35,289 nucleotides of DNA from Pseudomonadota bacterium (GTDB lineage Bacteria > Pseudomonadota > Alphaproteobacteria > Caulobacterales > Caulobacteraceae): contig JAEWDF010000038.1 in NCBI GenBank assembly GCA_023390245.1, positions 1-35,289 of the forward strand. Reading direction: 5' to 3'. Position numbers and translations under genes: made by a program. The stretch's first letter is position 1, and every line of letters starts with the position of its first letter. The notes below the pieces were generated by a model. It did not search any database. It was given only the letters and a program-made list of their open reading frames with translations, and had not been told where the DNA came from. Below are positions 15,655 through 23,206 of the stretch, one piece after another.

Positions 15655-16602
15655 ATGACGGCGGCGTTGACGCTGGAGGGCGTGAACAAGCGATACGGCG
15701 ACTTCCACGCCGTGCGCGATCTCAGCTTCGAGGTCCCCCAGGGCTCGATCTGCGGCTTCCTGGGCCCGAACGGCGCGGGCAAGACCTCGACCCTGCGCAT
15801 GATCCTGGGCCTCCAGCCGGTGACGTCTGGCCGCATCCAGGTGCTGGGCGCCCCCGACGGCCGCACGGTGCGCGACCGGATCGGCTTCCTGCCGGAGGAG
15901 CGCGGCCTCTACAAGAAGATGACCCCGGTCGAGGCCATCGCCTTCTTCGGCGCCCTGAAGGGCCTGCCCGGTCATGAGGGCAGGAAGCGCGCCCGCGCCA
16001 TGCTGGAGCAGCAGGGCCTGGGCGACGCCCAGAAGAAGAAGATGAAGGACCTGTCCAAGGGCATGGCCCAGAAGGTGCAGTTGATCGCCTCGGTCGTGCA
16101 CAGGCCGGAATTCGTCATCCTGGACGAGCCCTTCTCGGGCCTCGACCCCGTGAACCAGCAGGGGCTGGAGGCGATGATCCGGGGCCTGGCCGCCGACGGC
16201 GCGACGGTGCTGTTCTCCACCCACGTGATGCAGCACGCCGAGCGGCTGTGCGACAAGGTCGTGCTGCTGGCGCGGGGCCGCAAGGCGTTCGAGGGCACGG
16301 TGGACGAGGCCAGGGCCGCCGCCCCGCGCTTCCTGGAACTGGACGGCGCCGTCACCGTCGACCAGGCGCGCGCCCTGCCCGGCGCGGCCGGGGTCGAGGC
16401 GGTCGAGGAGACCGCCGATGTCCGCCGCCTGCGCATCGCCCTGGCCCCCGGCGCGGGCGGCCAGGACACGTTGAAGACCGCCTTCCTGACCGGGCTGGAC
16501 GTGCGCGGCTTCGCCCTGAAGGAGCCCAGCCTGCACGACGCCTTCATCACCCTGACCGGCGACAACCCTGACGCCGCCGCGCCGAAGGAGGCCGCCCGGT
16601 GA
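15655..16602 (+). CDS. ABC-2 type exporter ATP-binding protein (NatA-like)
   Basis: This 315-residue ATPase has Walker A GPNGAGKTST (about residues 38-47), a signature LSKGMAQKVQ, Walker B FVILDEPFSGLD (about 156-167) and H-loop STHVMQHAE. The C-terminal extension (FLELDGAVTVDQ onward) is typical of NatA/YhaQ-type ATPases. It pairs with the permease that overlaps its stop by four bases, and together they should export a small molecule or ion; the substrate is unknown. The non-consensus signature (LSKGM for LSGGQ) is normal in this subfamily. Confidence 0.9.
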   Translation: MTAALTLEGVNKRYGDFHAVRDLSFEVPQGSICGFLGPNGAGKTSTLRMILGLQPVTSGRIQVLGAPDGRTVRDRIGFLPEERGLYKKMTPVEAIAFFGALKGLPGHEGRKRARAMLEQQGLGDAQKKKMKDLSKGMAQKVQLIASVVHRPEFVILDEPFSGLDPVNQQGLEAMIRGLAADGATVLFSTHVMQHAERLCDKVVLLARGRKAFEGTVDEARAAAPRFLELDGAVTVDQARALPGAAGVEAVEETADVRRLRIALAPGAGGQDTLKTAFLTGLDVRGFALKEPSLHDAFITLTGDNPDAAAPKEAAR

Positions 16603-17945
16603 AGCGCACCCTGCTGATCGCGCGGCGCGAATACGTCGCCTACGCCAAGACCGTCGGCTTCTGGCTGTCGCTGCTGGCCTTTCCGCTGTTCGCCGTGCTG
16701 GGCGGCGGCATCCCCCTGCTGATCCGCTCGGCCGAGCCGGTGCGCGCCGTCGCCCTGGTCGAGGAGGGCCCGCAGGCGTCCGGTCTGGCGGCCATCGTGC
16801 GCGACGCCCTCCAGGCCGAGCGCGACCGCCAGTCCGAAACCGTCCGCGAGGCGGAGGCGCGCGGCCAGGCCCAGGCCGGCCGCGCCATGGCCTCTCTCGG
16901 CGGCCCCAAGATCCGCTTCGCCGAACCGCCCGCCGATGTCGCGGGGCCGGCGGGGCCGGCGCGCGACGCGGCCCTGAAACAGGCCCTGGCCAAGGACGGA
17001 CCCCTGGACGCCGTGGTCTATCTGAGCCGGTCCGGCGGCAAACCCCAGGCCCAGGTCTGGACCCGCCGCGCCAACGATGACAACGTCGCCGGCTTCGTGC
17101 GCGGCGCCCTGCGCGACGGCTATCGCGACCAGGCCCTGACGGCGGCCGGCGTCGCGCCCGCCGTCATCGCCGACGTCACGACCTTCCAGCCCGAGGTGAA
17201 GGCCTTCTCGCCCGACGCGGCCAGCGGCGGCGAGGTGTCGCTGCGCGACCGACTGCCGGCCATCATCGGCCTGGCCATGGGCTTCCTGCTATGGTCGCTG
17301 ATCATCACCGGCGCCTCCATCCTGCTGAACAGCGTCATGGAGGAGAAGGCCAACCGCATCCTGGAGGTGCTGCTGTCCTCGGCGTCCGCCACGGAGATCC
17401 TGGCGGGCAAGGTGCTGGGCGTGGCTCTGCTGACGCTGACGGTGCTGGCGGCGTGGGGCGGTCTGGGCTTCGTCGGCCTGATGTCGGCCGCGCCGCAGCA
17501 GGCGATCAACGTCGGCCATATCCTGATCCAGGACGGCATGCTGGGCTATTTCATCGCCTATATGGTCGGCGGCTATCTGATGTACGCGGTGCTGTTCGCC
17601 GCCATCGGCGCCTTCTGCGAGACGCCGCGCGACGCCCAGACCCTGATGGGGCCGATCATGATGATCCTGATCGTGCCGATGCTGACCATGCAGATGGCGC
17701 TCCAGACGCCCGACGCTCCGGTGGTGAAGGCGCTGTCCTGGATTCCCTTCTTCACCCCGTTCCTGATGAGCGCCCGCGCCCCCAGCGACCCGCCGCTGAT
17801 CGAGATCGCCCTGACCCTGGTCGGCATGTTCGCCACGGCCCTGCTGATGGTCTGGATCGCCGGCCGCGCCTTCCGCGCCGGCGCCCTGTCGGACGTGAAG
17901 CTGAGCTGGAAAAGCTTCGGACGGGCGGTGACGGGGCGGGTCTGA
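16599..17945 (+). CDS. ABC-2 type exporter permease (NatB-like)
   Basis: This 448-residue membrane protein starts with GTG inside the stop of the ATPase gene (GTGA), so it is translationally coupled. A first membrane helix (residues about 22-45, WLSLLAFPLFAVLGGGIPLLI) is followed by a large extracytoplasmic domain to about residue 215. A bundle of about five helices comes next, including MGFLLWSLIITGASILLNSVMEEKANRILEVLLSS-type sequence. That EEKxNRxxEVLLSS segment is diagnostic of the NatB/YhaP family. Confidence 0.9.
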   Translation: MKRTLLIARREYVAYAKTVGFWLSLLAFPLFAVLGGGIPLLIRSAEPVRAVALVEEGPQASGLAAIVRDALQAERDRQSETVREAEARGQAQAGRAMASLGGPKIRFAEPPADVAGPAGPARDAALKQALAKDGPLDAVVYLSRSGGKPQAQVWTRRANDDNVAGFVRGALRDGYRDQALTAAGVAPAVIADVTTFQPEVKAFSPDAASGGEVSLRDRLPAIIGLAMGFLLWSLIITGASILLNSVMEEKANRILEVLLSSASATEILAGKVLGVALLTLTVLAAWGGLGFVGLMSAAPQQAINVGHILIQDGMLGYFIAYMVGGYLMYAVLFAAIGAFCETPRDAQTLMGPIMMILIVPMLTMQMALQTPDAPVVKALSWIPFFTPFLMSARAPSDPPLIEIALTLVGMFATALLMVWIAGRAFRAGALSDVKLSWKSFGRAVTGRV

Positions 17946-17953
17946 GGCGTTTC

Positions 17954-18079
17954 AAGAACCCCTCCACCGCTTCGCGGTCCCCCTCCCCACTGCGTGGGGA
18001 GGAGACGCGGCCTCCCCGTCTCCTCCCCATCTTGATGGGGAGGTGGCTCGGAGCGCAGCGGAGAGACGGAGGGGTTCTT
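17954..18079. repeat. paired REP-like repeat, inverted unit + unit
   Basis: This element has the same two units as 8507-8646 but in the reverse order: 17954-18006 (AAGAACCCCTCCACCGC to GGGGAGGAGAC) and then 18018-18079 (GTCTCCTCCCC, loop, GGGGAGGTGGCTCGGAGCGC, to GAGGGGTTCTT). Each unit folds into a GC-rich hairpin. It lies between convergent ABC-2 permease and rpsU genes. Confidence 0.85.
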
Positions 18080-18104
18080 TCGCGCCACCCCGCCCCCCGC
18101 CCAA

Positions 18105-18136
18105 AGAAAAAAGGCCGCCCCAACCGGAGCGGCCTC
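18105..18136 (-). terminator. intrinsic terminator of rpsU
   Basis: Read on the minus strand, arms GGCCGCTCC and GGGGCGGCC enclose a short loop and are followed by TTTTTTCTTT. It begins about 26 bases past the rpsU stop. Confidence 0.87.
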
Positions 18137-18161
18137 AAATCCTTCGGCTTTCGCCTCGACC

Positions 18162-18395
18162 TTACCGGCCGCGCGGCTTCGGGGCCGGCAGCAGGCCCTC
18201 GCGCTGGGCGCGCTTGCGGGCCAGCTTGCGGGCGCGCCGGACGGCTTCCGCCTTTTGGCGGGCGCGCTTTTCCGACGGCTTTTCGTAATGCACGTGGCGC
18301 TTCATTTCACGGAAGCTGCCTTCGCGCTGCATCTTCTTCTTCAGGGCTTTCAGCGCCTGATCGACATTGTTGTCGCGAACGAAAATCTGAACCAG
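18162..18395 (-). CDS. rpsU: 30S ribosomal protein S21, apparent CTG start
   Basis: This 77-residue basic protein is S21: (M)VQIFVRDNNVDQALKALKKK, EGSFREMKRHVHYEKPSEKR, and an Arg/Lys-rich tail ending APKPRGR. It is a small-subunit protein that helps mRNA binding near the anti-Shine-Dalgarno. The family start is MVQIF. The codon in that place is CTG (complement at 18393-18395), preceded by AAAGGAGA at ideal spacing. No ATG, GTG or TTG gives a sensible protein: the in-frame upstream region is not S21-like, and the first internal ATG would remove about 20 conserved residues. It is followed by a clear terminator and is divergent from the COQ9 gene. Confidence 0.9.
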   Translation of the reverse strand: MVQIFVRDNNVDQALKALKKKMQREGSFREMKRHVHYEKPSEKRARQKAEAVRRARKLARKRAQREGLLPAPKPRGR

Positions 18396-18586
18396 GGTTC
18401 TCTCTCCTTTGGCCGCCCGCCGCGTCCTGATGAGGGAAGACGGGCAGACAAAACAAAATTCCTCTCGGCGGACAGGAGTCCGGCGAGTGAAGGCGCGCCA
18501 ATACACGACACGCCCGCCCCTGTCCAGCCGAGCGCGACGATTGTGAAGGGCTCGAAAGCCCGCGCCGACGGGCGTATGCTGCGCCC

Positions 18587-19261
18587 ATGACACACGCCGA
18601 TCAAGCCGCCGGGACCGAGCCCGGAGACTGGGCCGACCGCACCGAACAGGCCGTGCTGGACGCTGCGATCAAGCGCGCGCCGGCCCTGGGCTGGAACGCC
18701 CGGCTGGTGCGCGAGGCGTGCGAGGCCTGCGGCCTGTCCCTGGGCGACGAAGAACTGCTGCTGCCCAACGGCGCGCGCGACCTGGCCGCCCTTCTGTCGC
18801 GCCGTCACGACGCCCGCGCCCTGGCCGCCCTGTCGACCGTCGAGGCGTCCAGCCTGAAGATCCGCGAGCGAATCGCCCGCGCCGTGTCCGAACGGATGGA
18901 AGCCGGCGCCGCCGACCTGGAGGCGACGCGTCGCTGCGCCGCCTTCCTGGCCCTGCCGACCCACGCCGACCTGGGCCTGAAGCTGGCGTGGGAGAGCGCC
19001 GACCATCTGTGGCGCTGGGCCGGCGACACGGCGACCGACTGGAACCACTATTCCAAGCGCGCCATCCTGTCGGGCATCCTGGTCCCGGCGCTGACGATGC
19101 GCTGGTTCGACGGGCGCGAGGCGGCCGAGGCCTTCGTCGCCCGCCGCATCGAAAACGTCATGGCCTTCGAGAAGTGGAAGGCGGGCCAGGACTTCGACGC
19201 CCCGCTGCGCAAGGCGACCGACCTGCTCAGCCGCCTGCGCTACGGCGGCCGGGCGGCGTAA
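18587..19261 (+). CDS. COQ9 family ubiquinone biosynthesis accessory protein
   Basis: This 224-residue protein matches COQ9. In mitochondria COQ9 binds lipids and presents ubiquinone intermediates to the hydroxylase COQ7; bacterial homologues are presumed to help ubiquinone synthesis in a related way. The N-terminal half looks TetR-like and helical (DAAIKRAPALGWNARLVREA). The C-terminal half has the diagnostic GDTATDWNHYSKRAILSGIL (about residues 146-165) and the terminal helix with a basic end. It is divergent from rpsU with a gap of about 190 bases. Confidence 0.88.
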   Translation: MTHADQAAGTEPGDWADRTEQAVLDAAIKRAPALGWNARLVREACEACGLSLGDEELLLPNGARDLAALLSRRHDARALAALSTVEASSLKIRERIARAVSERMEAGAADLEATRRCAAFLALPTHADLGLKLAWESADHLWRWAGDTATDWNHYSKRAILSGILVPALTMRWFDGREAAEAFVARRIENVMAFEKWKAGQDFDAPLRKATDLLSRLRYGGRAA

Positions 19262-19268
19262 AGGTCAA

Positions 19269-19302
19269 CGTCCTTCCGGGGCGTCCGCAGGACGAACCCG
19301 GA
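19269..19302. repeat. dispersed palindromic intergenic repeat, copy 2
   Basis: This is an exact inverted copy, over 34 bases, of 11128-11161, and is related to the left arm of the element at 1116-1249. It starts CGTCCTTCCGGGGCGTCCGC. It lies between COQ9 (plus) and the retropepsin-like gene (minus), whose stops are about 98 bases apart. Confidence 0.8.
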
Positions 19303-19359
19303 ACCCAGAAGGTTTTCTCCGACGTCTGATGGGGTTCCGTGGCGGCGCCCCGGTCATCC

Positions 19360-19896
19360 TCAGGGCCGCAGCGTCAATCCCGACGGGCTGGCCTCGAAGG
19401 CGGACAGGCGGCCCAGGAAACTCATGCCCAGCAGCGAATAGGCCAGGCCGTCCTCGACCACCAGCGCCTCCACGTTCCGCACCTCGGCCCCGGCGACGGC
19501 GATCGAGGCCAGGCGCACGGGGGCGGCGCGCACCAGCCCCGAGGCCGTCCGCACTTCGCCGATGAAGGCGTCCGGCGCCGGATCGACTCCCAGCCGCAGG
19601 GCGTCGGCGCGCGTCAAGGCAACCAGGCTGGCCCCGGTATCGACCAGCACGCGCACGGCCCGTCCGTCGATCCGCGCCTCGGCCCAATAGTGACCGTCAT
19701 CCCCGCGCAGCACCTGCGCAGGCGCGCCCATGGCCACGACGGCGACCGGCGACGCCTCGGCGGCGCCGGCGCCGTCGAAACGGTTCATCAGCAAGGCGGT
19801 GCAGAAAGAGGCGGCCAGGGCGGCGGCCAGCACGGCGACGGACTGGAAATCGATACGCATCACATCGACTCGACGGGACGCCGCTGTCGCGGCCAC
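19360..19896 (-). CDS. retropepsin-like aspartic protease (TIGR02281 family, membrane-anchored)
   Basis: This 178-residue protein has one N-terminal membrane helix (FQSVAVLAAALAASFCTALLM, about residues 17-37) and a periplasmic retropepsin fold. The active-site triad is VLVDTGASLVALT (about residues 84-96), and the closing LLGMSFLGRL (about 154-163) is typical of TIGR02281 clan AA proteases. It would act as a homodimer. The start is set by the ribosome site: CTAGGAGGGGAGC lies directly before GTG 19896, while ATG 19860 has no such site. The upstream gene on the same strand is DUF1289. Confidence 0.83.
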   Translation of the reverse strand: MAATAASRRVDVMRIDFQSVAVLAAALAASFCTALLMNRFDGAGAAEASPVAVVAMGAPAQVLRGDDGHYWAEARIDGRAVRVLVDTGASLVALTRADALRLGVDPAPDAFIGEVRTASGLVRAAPVRLASIAVAGAEVRNVEALVVEDGLAYSLLGMSFLGRLSAFEASPSGLTLRP

Positions 19897-19954
19897 GCTC
19901 CCCTCCTAGCCGGCGCAGGTTGGAATGCGGTGAAGCGACGTGGCTGACGAAACC

Positions 19955-20185
19955 TTACCCGCCGCCCAGCTTGGCCGGATCGATGCGAGCGCGGCGCGAC
20001 GGCAGTTCCGCCATCACCGCCGCGCGCCCCTCGTCGCCCAGCGCCCGCCAGCCGGCGATCTCCTTCAAGGTGCGAAAGCAGCCCAGGCACAGCCCGCTTT
20101 CACCGTCGACGGTGCAGACCATGACGCAGGGCGTGGCGATGGCGCGGGGGGGTCCGGGGGGAACGGGCGGCGGCGAAGATGACAT
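19955..20185 (-). CDS. DUF1289 family protein
   Basis: This 76-residue protein has the DUF1289 pattern TPCVMVCTVDGESGLCLGCFRTLKEIAGW. Its four cysteines probably bind a metal (zinc or iron-sulfur not decidable). The function of the family is unclear to me. ATG 20185 has no Shine-Dalgarno sequence. A GATAAT (complement at 20194-20199) lies only eight bases ahead of the ATG, so a leaderless or near-leaderless message is possible. The retropepsin-like gene follows 58 bases downstream. Confidence 0.82.
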   Translation of the reverse strand: MSSSPPPVPPGPPRAIATPCVMVCTVDGESGLCLGCFRTLKEIAGWRALGDEGRAAVMAELPSRRARIDPAKLGGG

Positions 20186-20222
20186 CAGTGCGAATTATCG
20201 TCTGGAAACGGAGTAAAAAATC

Positions 20223-20250
20223 TTGAATTTCACGATCGGATCGCTATAGT
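20223..20250 (+). promoter_or_regulatory. sigma-70-type promoter candidate of the 50-residue orphan gene
   Basis: TTGAAT at 20223-20228 and TATAGT at 20245-20250 are 16 bases apart, in an unusually A/T-rich stretch for this chromosome. Transcription would begin near 20257 and give a leader of about 80 bases. Confidence 0.55.
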
Positions 20251-20336
20251 AAATCCTGACGCGAAACGACTGAGGGTGAGACCCCCATAAGTACGACGTG
20301 TCTCTTTTCATCGTTCAGCGAAAGGAGACGCCAAGA

Positions 20337-20489
20337 ATGAACGACAAGGAGCGCAACCTCCAGCACGCCATGATGTCCTTCGCCCTGTGGGGCGGGATGC
20401 TGGTGAACACGAAGAACATGCCGTCGAACAACGGCCGGGTGGTCAGCCATCCGTCGAACTTCGTACCCTACACGATCAAGAAGCGCTGA
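20337..20489 (+). CDS. hypothetical 50-residue protein
   Basis: This small protein has no family I recognise. It starts MNDKERNLQHAMMSF, has a short hydrophobic stretch (MMSFALWGGMLV, about residues 11-22), then a polar, basic tail ending YTIKKR. The hydrophobic stretch is too short for a confident membrane helix. Evidence that it is real: AAAGGAG at a fair spacing ahead of ATG 20337, a good promoter at 20223-20250, and an intrinsic terminator soon after its stop. The reading frame has host-like codon use. It appears to be its own transcription unit. Confidence 0.7.
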   Translation: MNDKERNLQHAMMSFALWGGMLVNTKNMPSNNGRVVSHPSNFVPYTIKKR

Positions 20490-20514
20490 TCGCGCAGCAG
20501 GCTGAACGCCTCAC

Positions 20515-20542
20515 GAAGCCCCGGTTCGCGCCGGGGCTTTTG
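20515..20542 (+). terminator. intrinsic terminator of the 50-residue orphan gene
   Basis: Arms AAGCCCCGG (20516-20524) and CCGGGGCTT (20531-20539) enclose a six-base loop and are followed by a short T-run. It begins about 26 bases past the stop at 20489. Confidence 0.82.
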
Positions 20543-20604
20543 CAATTCCGGGCTTGCCTGACGCCGGGTCGGCGTCCGATGAGGCGGGAAACGGAGGAGA
20601 CGGC

Positions 20605-21402
20605 ATGGCCCTGATTTCGGAACGGCGGCGCGGCGACGTCCTGGTCTGGACGCTGGATCGCGAGGCGCGGCTGAACGCCCTGCCCGACCTGGCCGACGGC
20701 GAGGAATTCGCCGCCGCCTGCGCCCGCGCCAACGACGATCCTTCCGTCCGCTGCGTGGTGCTGACCGGGGCGGGCCGCGCCTTCTCGGCCGGCGGCGACC
20801 TGACGGCGATGCGCGACCGCCGCGACCTGTTCGCCGGCTCCGGCGCCGAGATCCGCGAACGCTACCGCCGCGTGGTCCACCGCATCGTGCGTTCGCTCTA
20901 CGACCTGGAGGTCCCGCTGGTCAGCGCCGTCAACGGCCCGGCCATGGGCCTGGGCTGCGGCATCGCCGCCACCGCCGACATCCGCATCGCGTCCGAGCGC
21001 GCGACCTTCGGCGTGCCCTTCCTGAAGCTGGGCATCATCCCCGGCGACGGCGGCGCCTGGCGCCTGCCGCGCGACATCGGTTACGCCCGCGCCGCCGAAA
21101 TGCTGTTCACCGGCCGCAGCATCGACGCCGAGACGGCGGAGCGCTGGGGCTTGGTCAACCGGGCCGTTCCGCACGACCAATTGATGGACGAGGCCCTGGC
21201 CACCGCCGACCAGATCGCCGCCCAGCCGCCCCGCGCCCTGCGCATGGCCAAGACCCTGATGCGTCAGGGCCGCGACCAGACCTTCGAGCAGATCCTGGAG
21301 CTGTCCGCCGCCATGCAGGCCCTGGCCCACCTGACCGACGACCACCTGGAAGGCGTCAACGCCGTGCTGGAGAAGCGGCCGGGCGAATTCACCGGCCGCT
21401 GA
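20605..21402 (+). CDS. crotonase/enoyl-CoA hydratase superfamily protein lacking both catalytic Glu
   Basis: This 265-residue protein has the crotonase fold: the oxyanion-hole segments AFSAGGDLTAM (about residues 59-69) and NGPAMGLGCGIAATADIRIA (about 110-129), then FGVPFLKLGIIPGDGGAW. In hydratases, Glu144 and Glu164 (rat numbering) lie in GGGCE and FGQPE. Here these positions are Gly (LGCG) and Phe (GVPF), so hydration by the known mechanism is unlikely. It may act on another acyl-CoA reaction such as isomerisation or hydrolysis. ATG 20605 has GGAGGAG upstream; an upstream in-frame start at 20554 overlaps a region without a ribosome site. Confidence 0.85.
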   Translation: MALISERRRGDVLVWTLDREARLNALPDLADGEEFAAACARANDDPSVRCVVLTGAGRAFSAGGDLTAMRDRRDLFAGSGAEIRERYRRVVHRIVRSLYDLEVPLVSAVNGPAMGLGCGIAATADIRIASERATFGVPFLKLGIIPGDGGAWRLPRDIGYARAAEMLFTGRSIDAETAERWGLVNRAVPHDQLMDEALATADQIAAQPPRALRMAKTLMRQGRDQTFEQILELSAAMQALAHLTDDHLEGVNAVLEKRPGEFTGR

Positions 21403-21417
21403 CCCTTATCCGTCGCC

Positions 21418-22425
21418 TCAGTTCGCCGGGCGCATGGCTTGCGCGGGGCCGACGCCGGCCTGGACCGGGCGGGCCGCGCCGGCCTTCTGGCCCGGCTTCA
21501 TGAACTTCACCAGCACGCGCTGGCCGATCAGGAAGGGTGCGTCGTCGGCCGAGACGACCACCTCGACCACCCGCTCGTCGGTGCGGGCCGACGGATCGTC
21601 GGACTGCAGCTTGCGGGCGCCGAAGACGGCGGCGCGGCGCAGAACGCGGCCGACGGTGATCTTGGACGGGTCGCCTTCCGGCGTCAGTTCGACTTCCTGG
21701 CCGATGGCGACGTTGGGAATGTCCGCCTCGACGATCTCGGCGCGGACGATGCGGTCGGTGTCCGGCTCCAGATCGAACATGGCCGTCACGTTCAGAGTCG
21801 AGGCGCCGGCGCCCGGCTGGGCGTAGCGGCGGGCGATGCGGCCGTCCATCGGCGCGCGGATGACGGTCAGTTCCTGGTTGTAGCGGGCCTCCGACAGACG
21901 GGCCTCCGCCGTCTGCACGGCCGAGCGCTGCGACTGGAGCCGCGCCTCGGCGGCGTTGATGGCGTCGCGCGCCTGGTCCAGCTTCTGGGCGGCGATGAAG
22001 TTGCTGTCCGACAGGCGCGACAGCCGTTCGTACTCGCGGCTCGCGGCCTCCAGGTCCACCCGGGTCATGCCCAACTGCGAGCGGGCCTCCGACACGGCGG
22101 CCTGGGCGCTCTGCACCGCCAGGCGCGGCTCGTCGTCCTCCTGCCGGGCCAGGATCTGGCCGGCGACGACCCGATCGCCCTCGTTGACATAGACGTCGCG
22201 CACCACCCCGCCGCGCCGGGCGGCGACGGCGATCACCCCGCCCTCCACGTCGGCCTTGCCGTTGGCGATGGCGGCGTAGGGGCTTTCGATCTTCTCGGCG
22301 GCGGCCTTTTCAAACTGCGCCTTCTTGGCCGCGCTGGCGTGGCTGAAGAAGATGAAGCCGACGACGAGGACGACGATCAGCGCAAGGCCGATCCAGAGCC
22401 ATTTGTTCTTGAGGAAGGCGGGCAT
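21418..22425 (-). CDS. HlyD/MFP family periplasmic adaptor (DevB-like)
   Basis: This 335-residue adaptor has one N-terminal membrane helix (WLWIGLALIVVLVVGFIFF), a lipoyl half-motif with GVVRDVYVNEGDRVVAGQIL, a long alpha-helical hairpin rich in Ala, Glu and Arg (about residues 105-195), a second lipoyl half (LTVIRAPMDGRIARRYAQPG) and a beta-barrel. It should bridge the DevC permease to an outer-membrane channel. It is last in a three-gene operon and follows the ATPase gene by 25 bases. No outer-membrane partner is in the window. Confidence 0.87.
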   Translation of the reverse strand: MPAFLKNKWLWIGLALIVVLVVGFIFFSHASAAKKAQFEKAAAEKIESPYAAIANGKADVEGGVIAVAARRGGVVRDVYVNEGDRVVAGQILARQEDDEPRLAVQSAQAAVSEARSQLGMTRVDLEAASREYERLSRLSDSNFIAAQKLDQARDAINAAEARLQSQRSAVQTAEARLSEARYNQELTVIRAPMDGRIARRYAQPGAGASTLNVTAMFDLEPDTDRIVRAEIVEADIPNVAIGQEVELTPEGDPSKITVGRVLRRAAVFGARKLQSDDPSARTDERVVEVVVSADDAPFLIGQRVLVKFMKPGQKAGAARPVQAGVGPAQAMRPAN

Positions 22426-22450
22426 GACGGTTGTCCGTTCGAGAGAAATG

Positions 22451-23206
22451 TCAGTGCGACGCCAGCTGGGCGTCGGGATTGGGCGTGCGGCGCTGGTCGT
22501 CGAGGATCTTGCCGTCCTCGATGTGGATGACCCGGTCGGCCCAGGCCTCCAGGCGCGGGTCGTGGGTCACGCAGATGACGGCCGCGCCGTGCTCGGTGGC
22601 GGCCCGGCGCAGCAGGCGGATCACCACCTGGCCGTTCTCGCCGTCCAGGGCCGAGGTCGGTTCGTCGGCGAACAGGATCTGCGGGTTCTTGGCCAGGGCG
22701 CGGGCGATGGCGACGCGCTGCTTCTCGCCGCCCGACAGGGCCGCGGGCCGCTGGTTCAGGCGATGGCCCAGGCCGACTTCCTCCAGCGCGGTCGTCGCAC
22801 GACGGCGCGCCTCGTCCCTGGACAGGCCCTGGTATTTCAGCACGGTCATGACCTGCTGCAGCGCCGTCAGCGACGGGAACAGGTTGAAGCCCTGGAAGAT
22901 GAAGCCGCAGTGATCCAGCCGGAACCGGTCGATCCGGCCCGCGCCGAACGTCCACAGGTCATCCACGTCCAGGATGTCGACCCGCCCCTCCTCCGGCTTC
23001 AGCAGGCCGGACAGGTTGGCGATCAGCGTGGACTTGCCCGAACCGGACGGGCCCATGACCATGGTCAGGTCGCCGTGGCGCGCGTCGAAGTCGACGCCCT
23101 TCAGCACCTCGATCCAGGTGCGGCCGGTCTTGAACCGCTTGACCAGGCCCTTGGCCTCGATGGCGTAGTCGCCGTGCTTGCCGTGGACTTTCGTATGACT
23201 GTTCAT
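22451..23206 (-). CDS. ABC transporter ATP-binding protein (DevA/MacB-type)
   Basis: This 251-residue ATPase has Walker A GPSGSGKST (about residues 52-60), a Q-loop with FIFQGFNLFPSLTALQQVM, the signature LSGGEKQRVAIARAL and Walker B ILFADEPTSALDGENGQ, followed by the H-loop CVTHDPR. These are the hallmarks of the LolD/MacB/DevA group that pairs with FtsX-type permeases. The ATG at 23206 overlaps the permease stop (ATGA), which shows the order and coupling of the operon. Confidence 0.92.
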   Translation of the reverse strand: MNSHTKVHGKHGDYAIEAKGLVKRFKTGRTWIEVLKGVDFDARHGDLTMVMGPSGSGKSTLIANLSGLLKPEEGRVDILDVDDLWTFGAGRIDRFRLDHCGFIFQGFNLFPSLTALQQVMTVLKYQGLSRDEARRRATTALEEVGLGHRLNQRPAALSGGEKQRVAIARALAKNPQILFADEPTSALDGENGQVVIRLLRRAATEHGAAVICVTHDPRLEAWADRVIHIEDGKILDDQRRTPNPDAQLASH

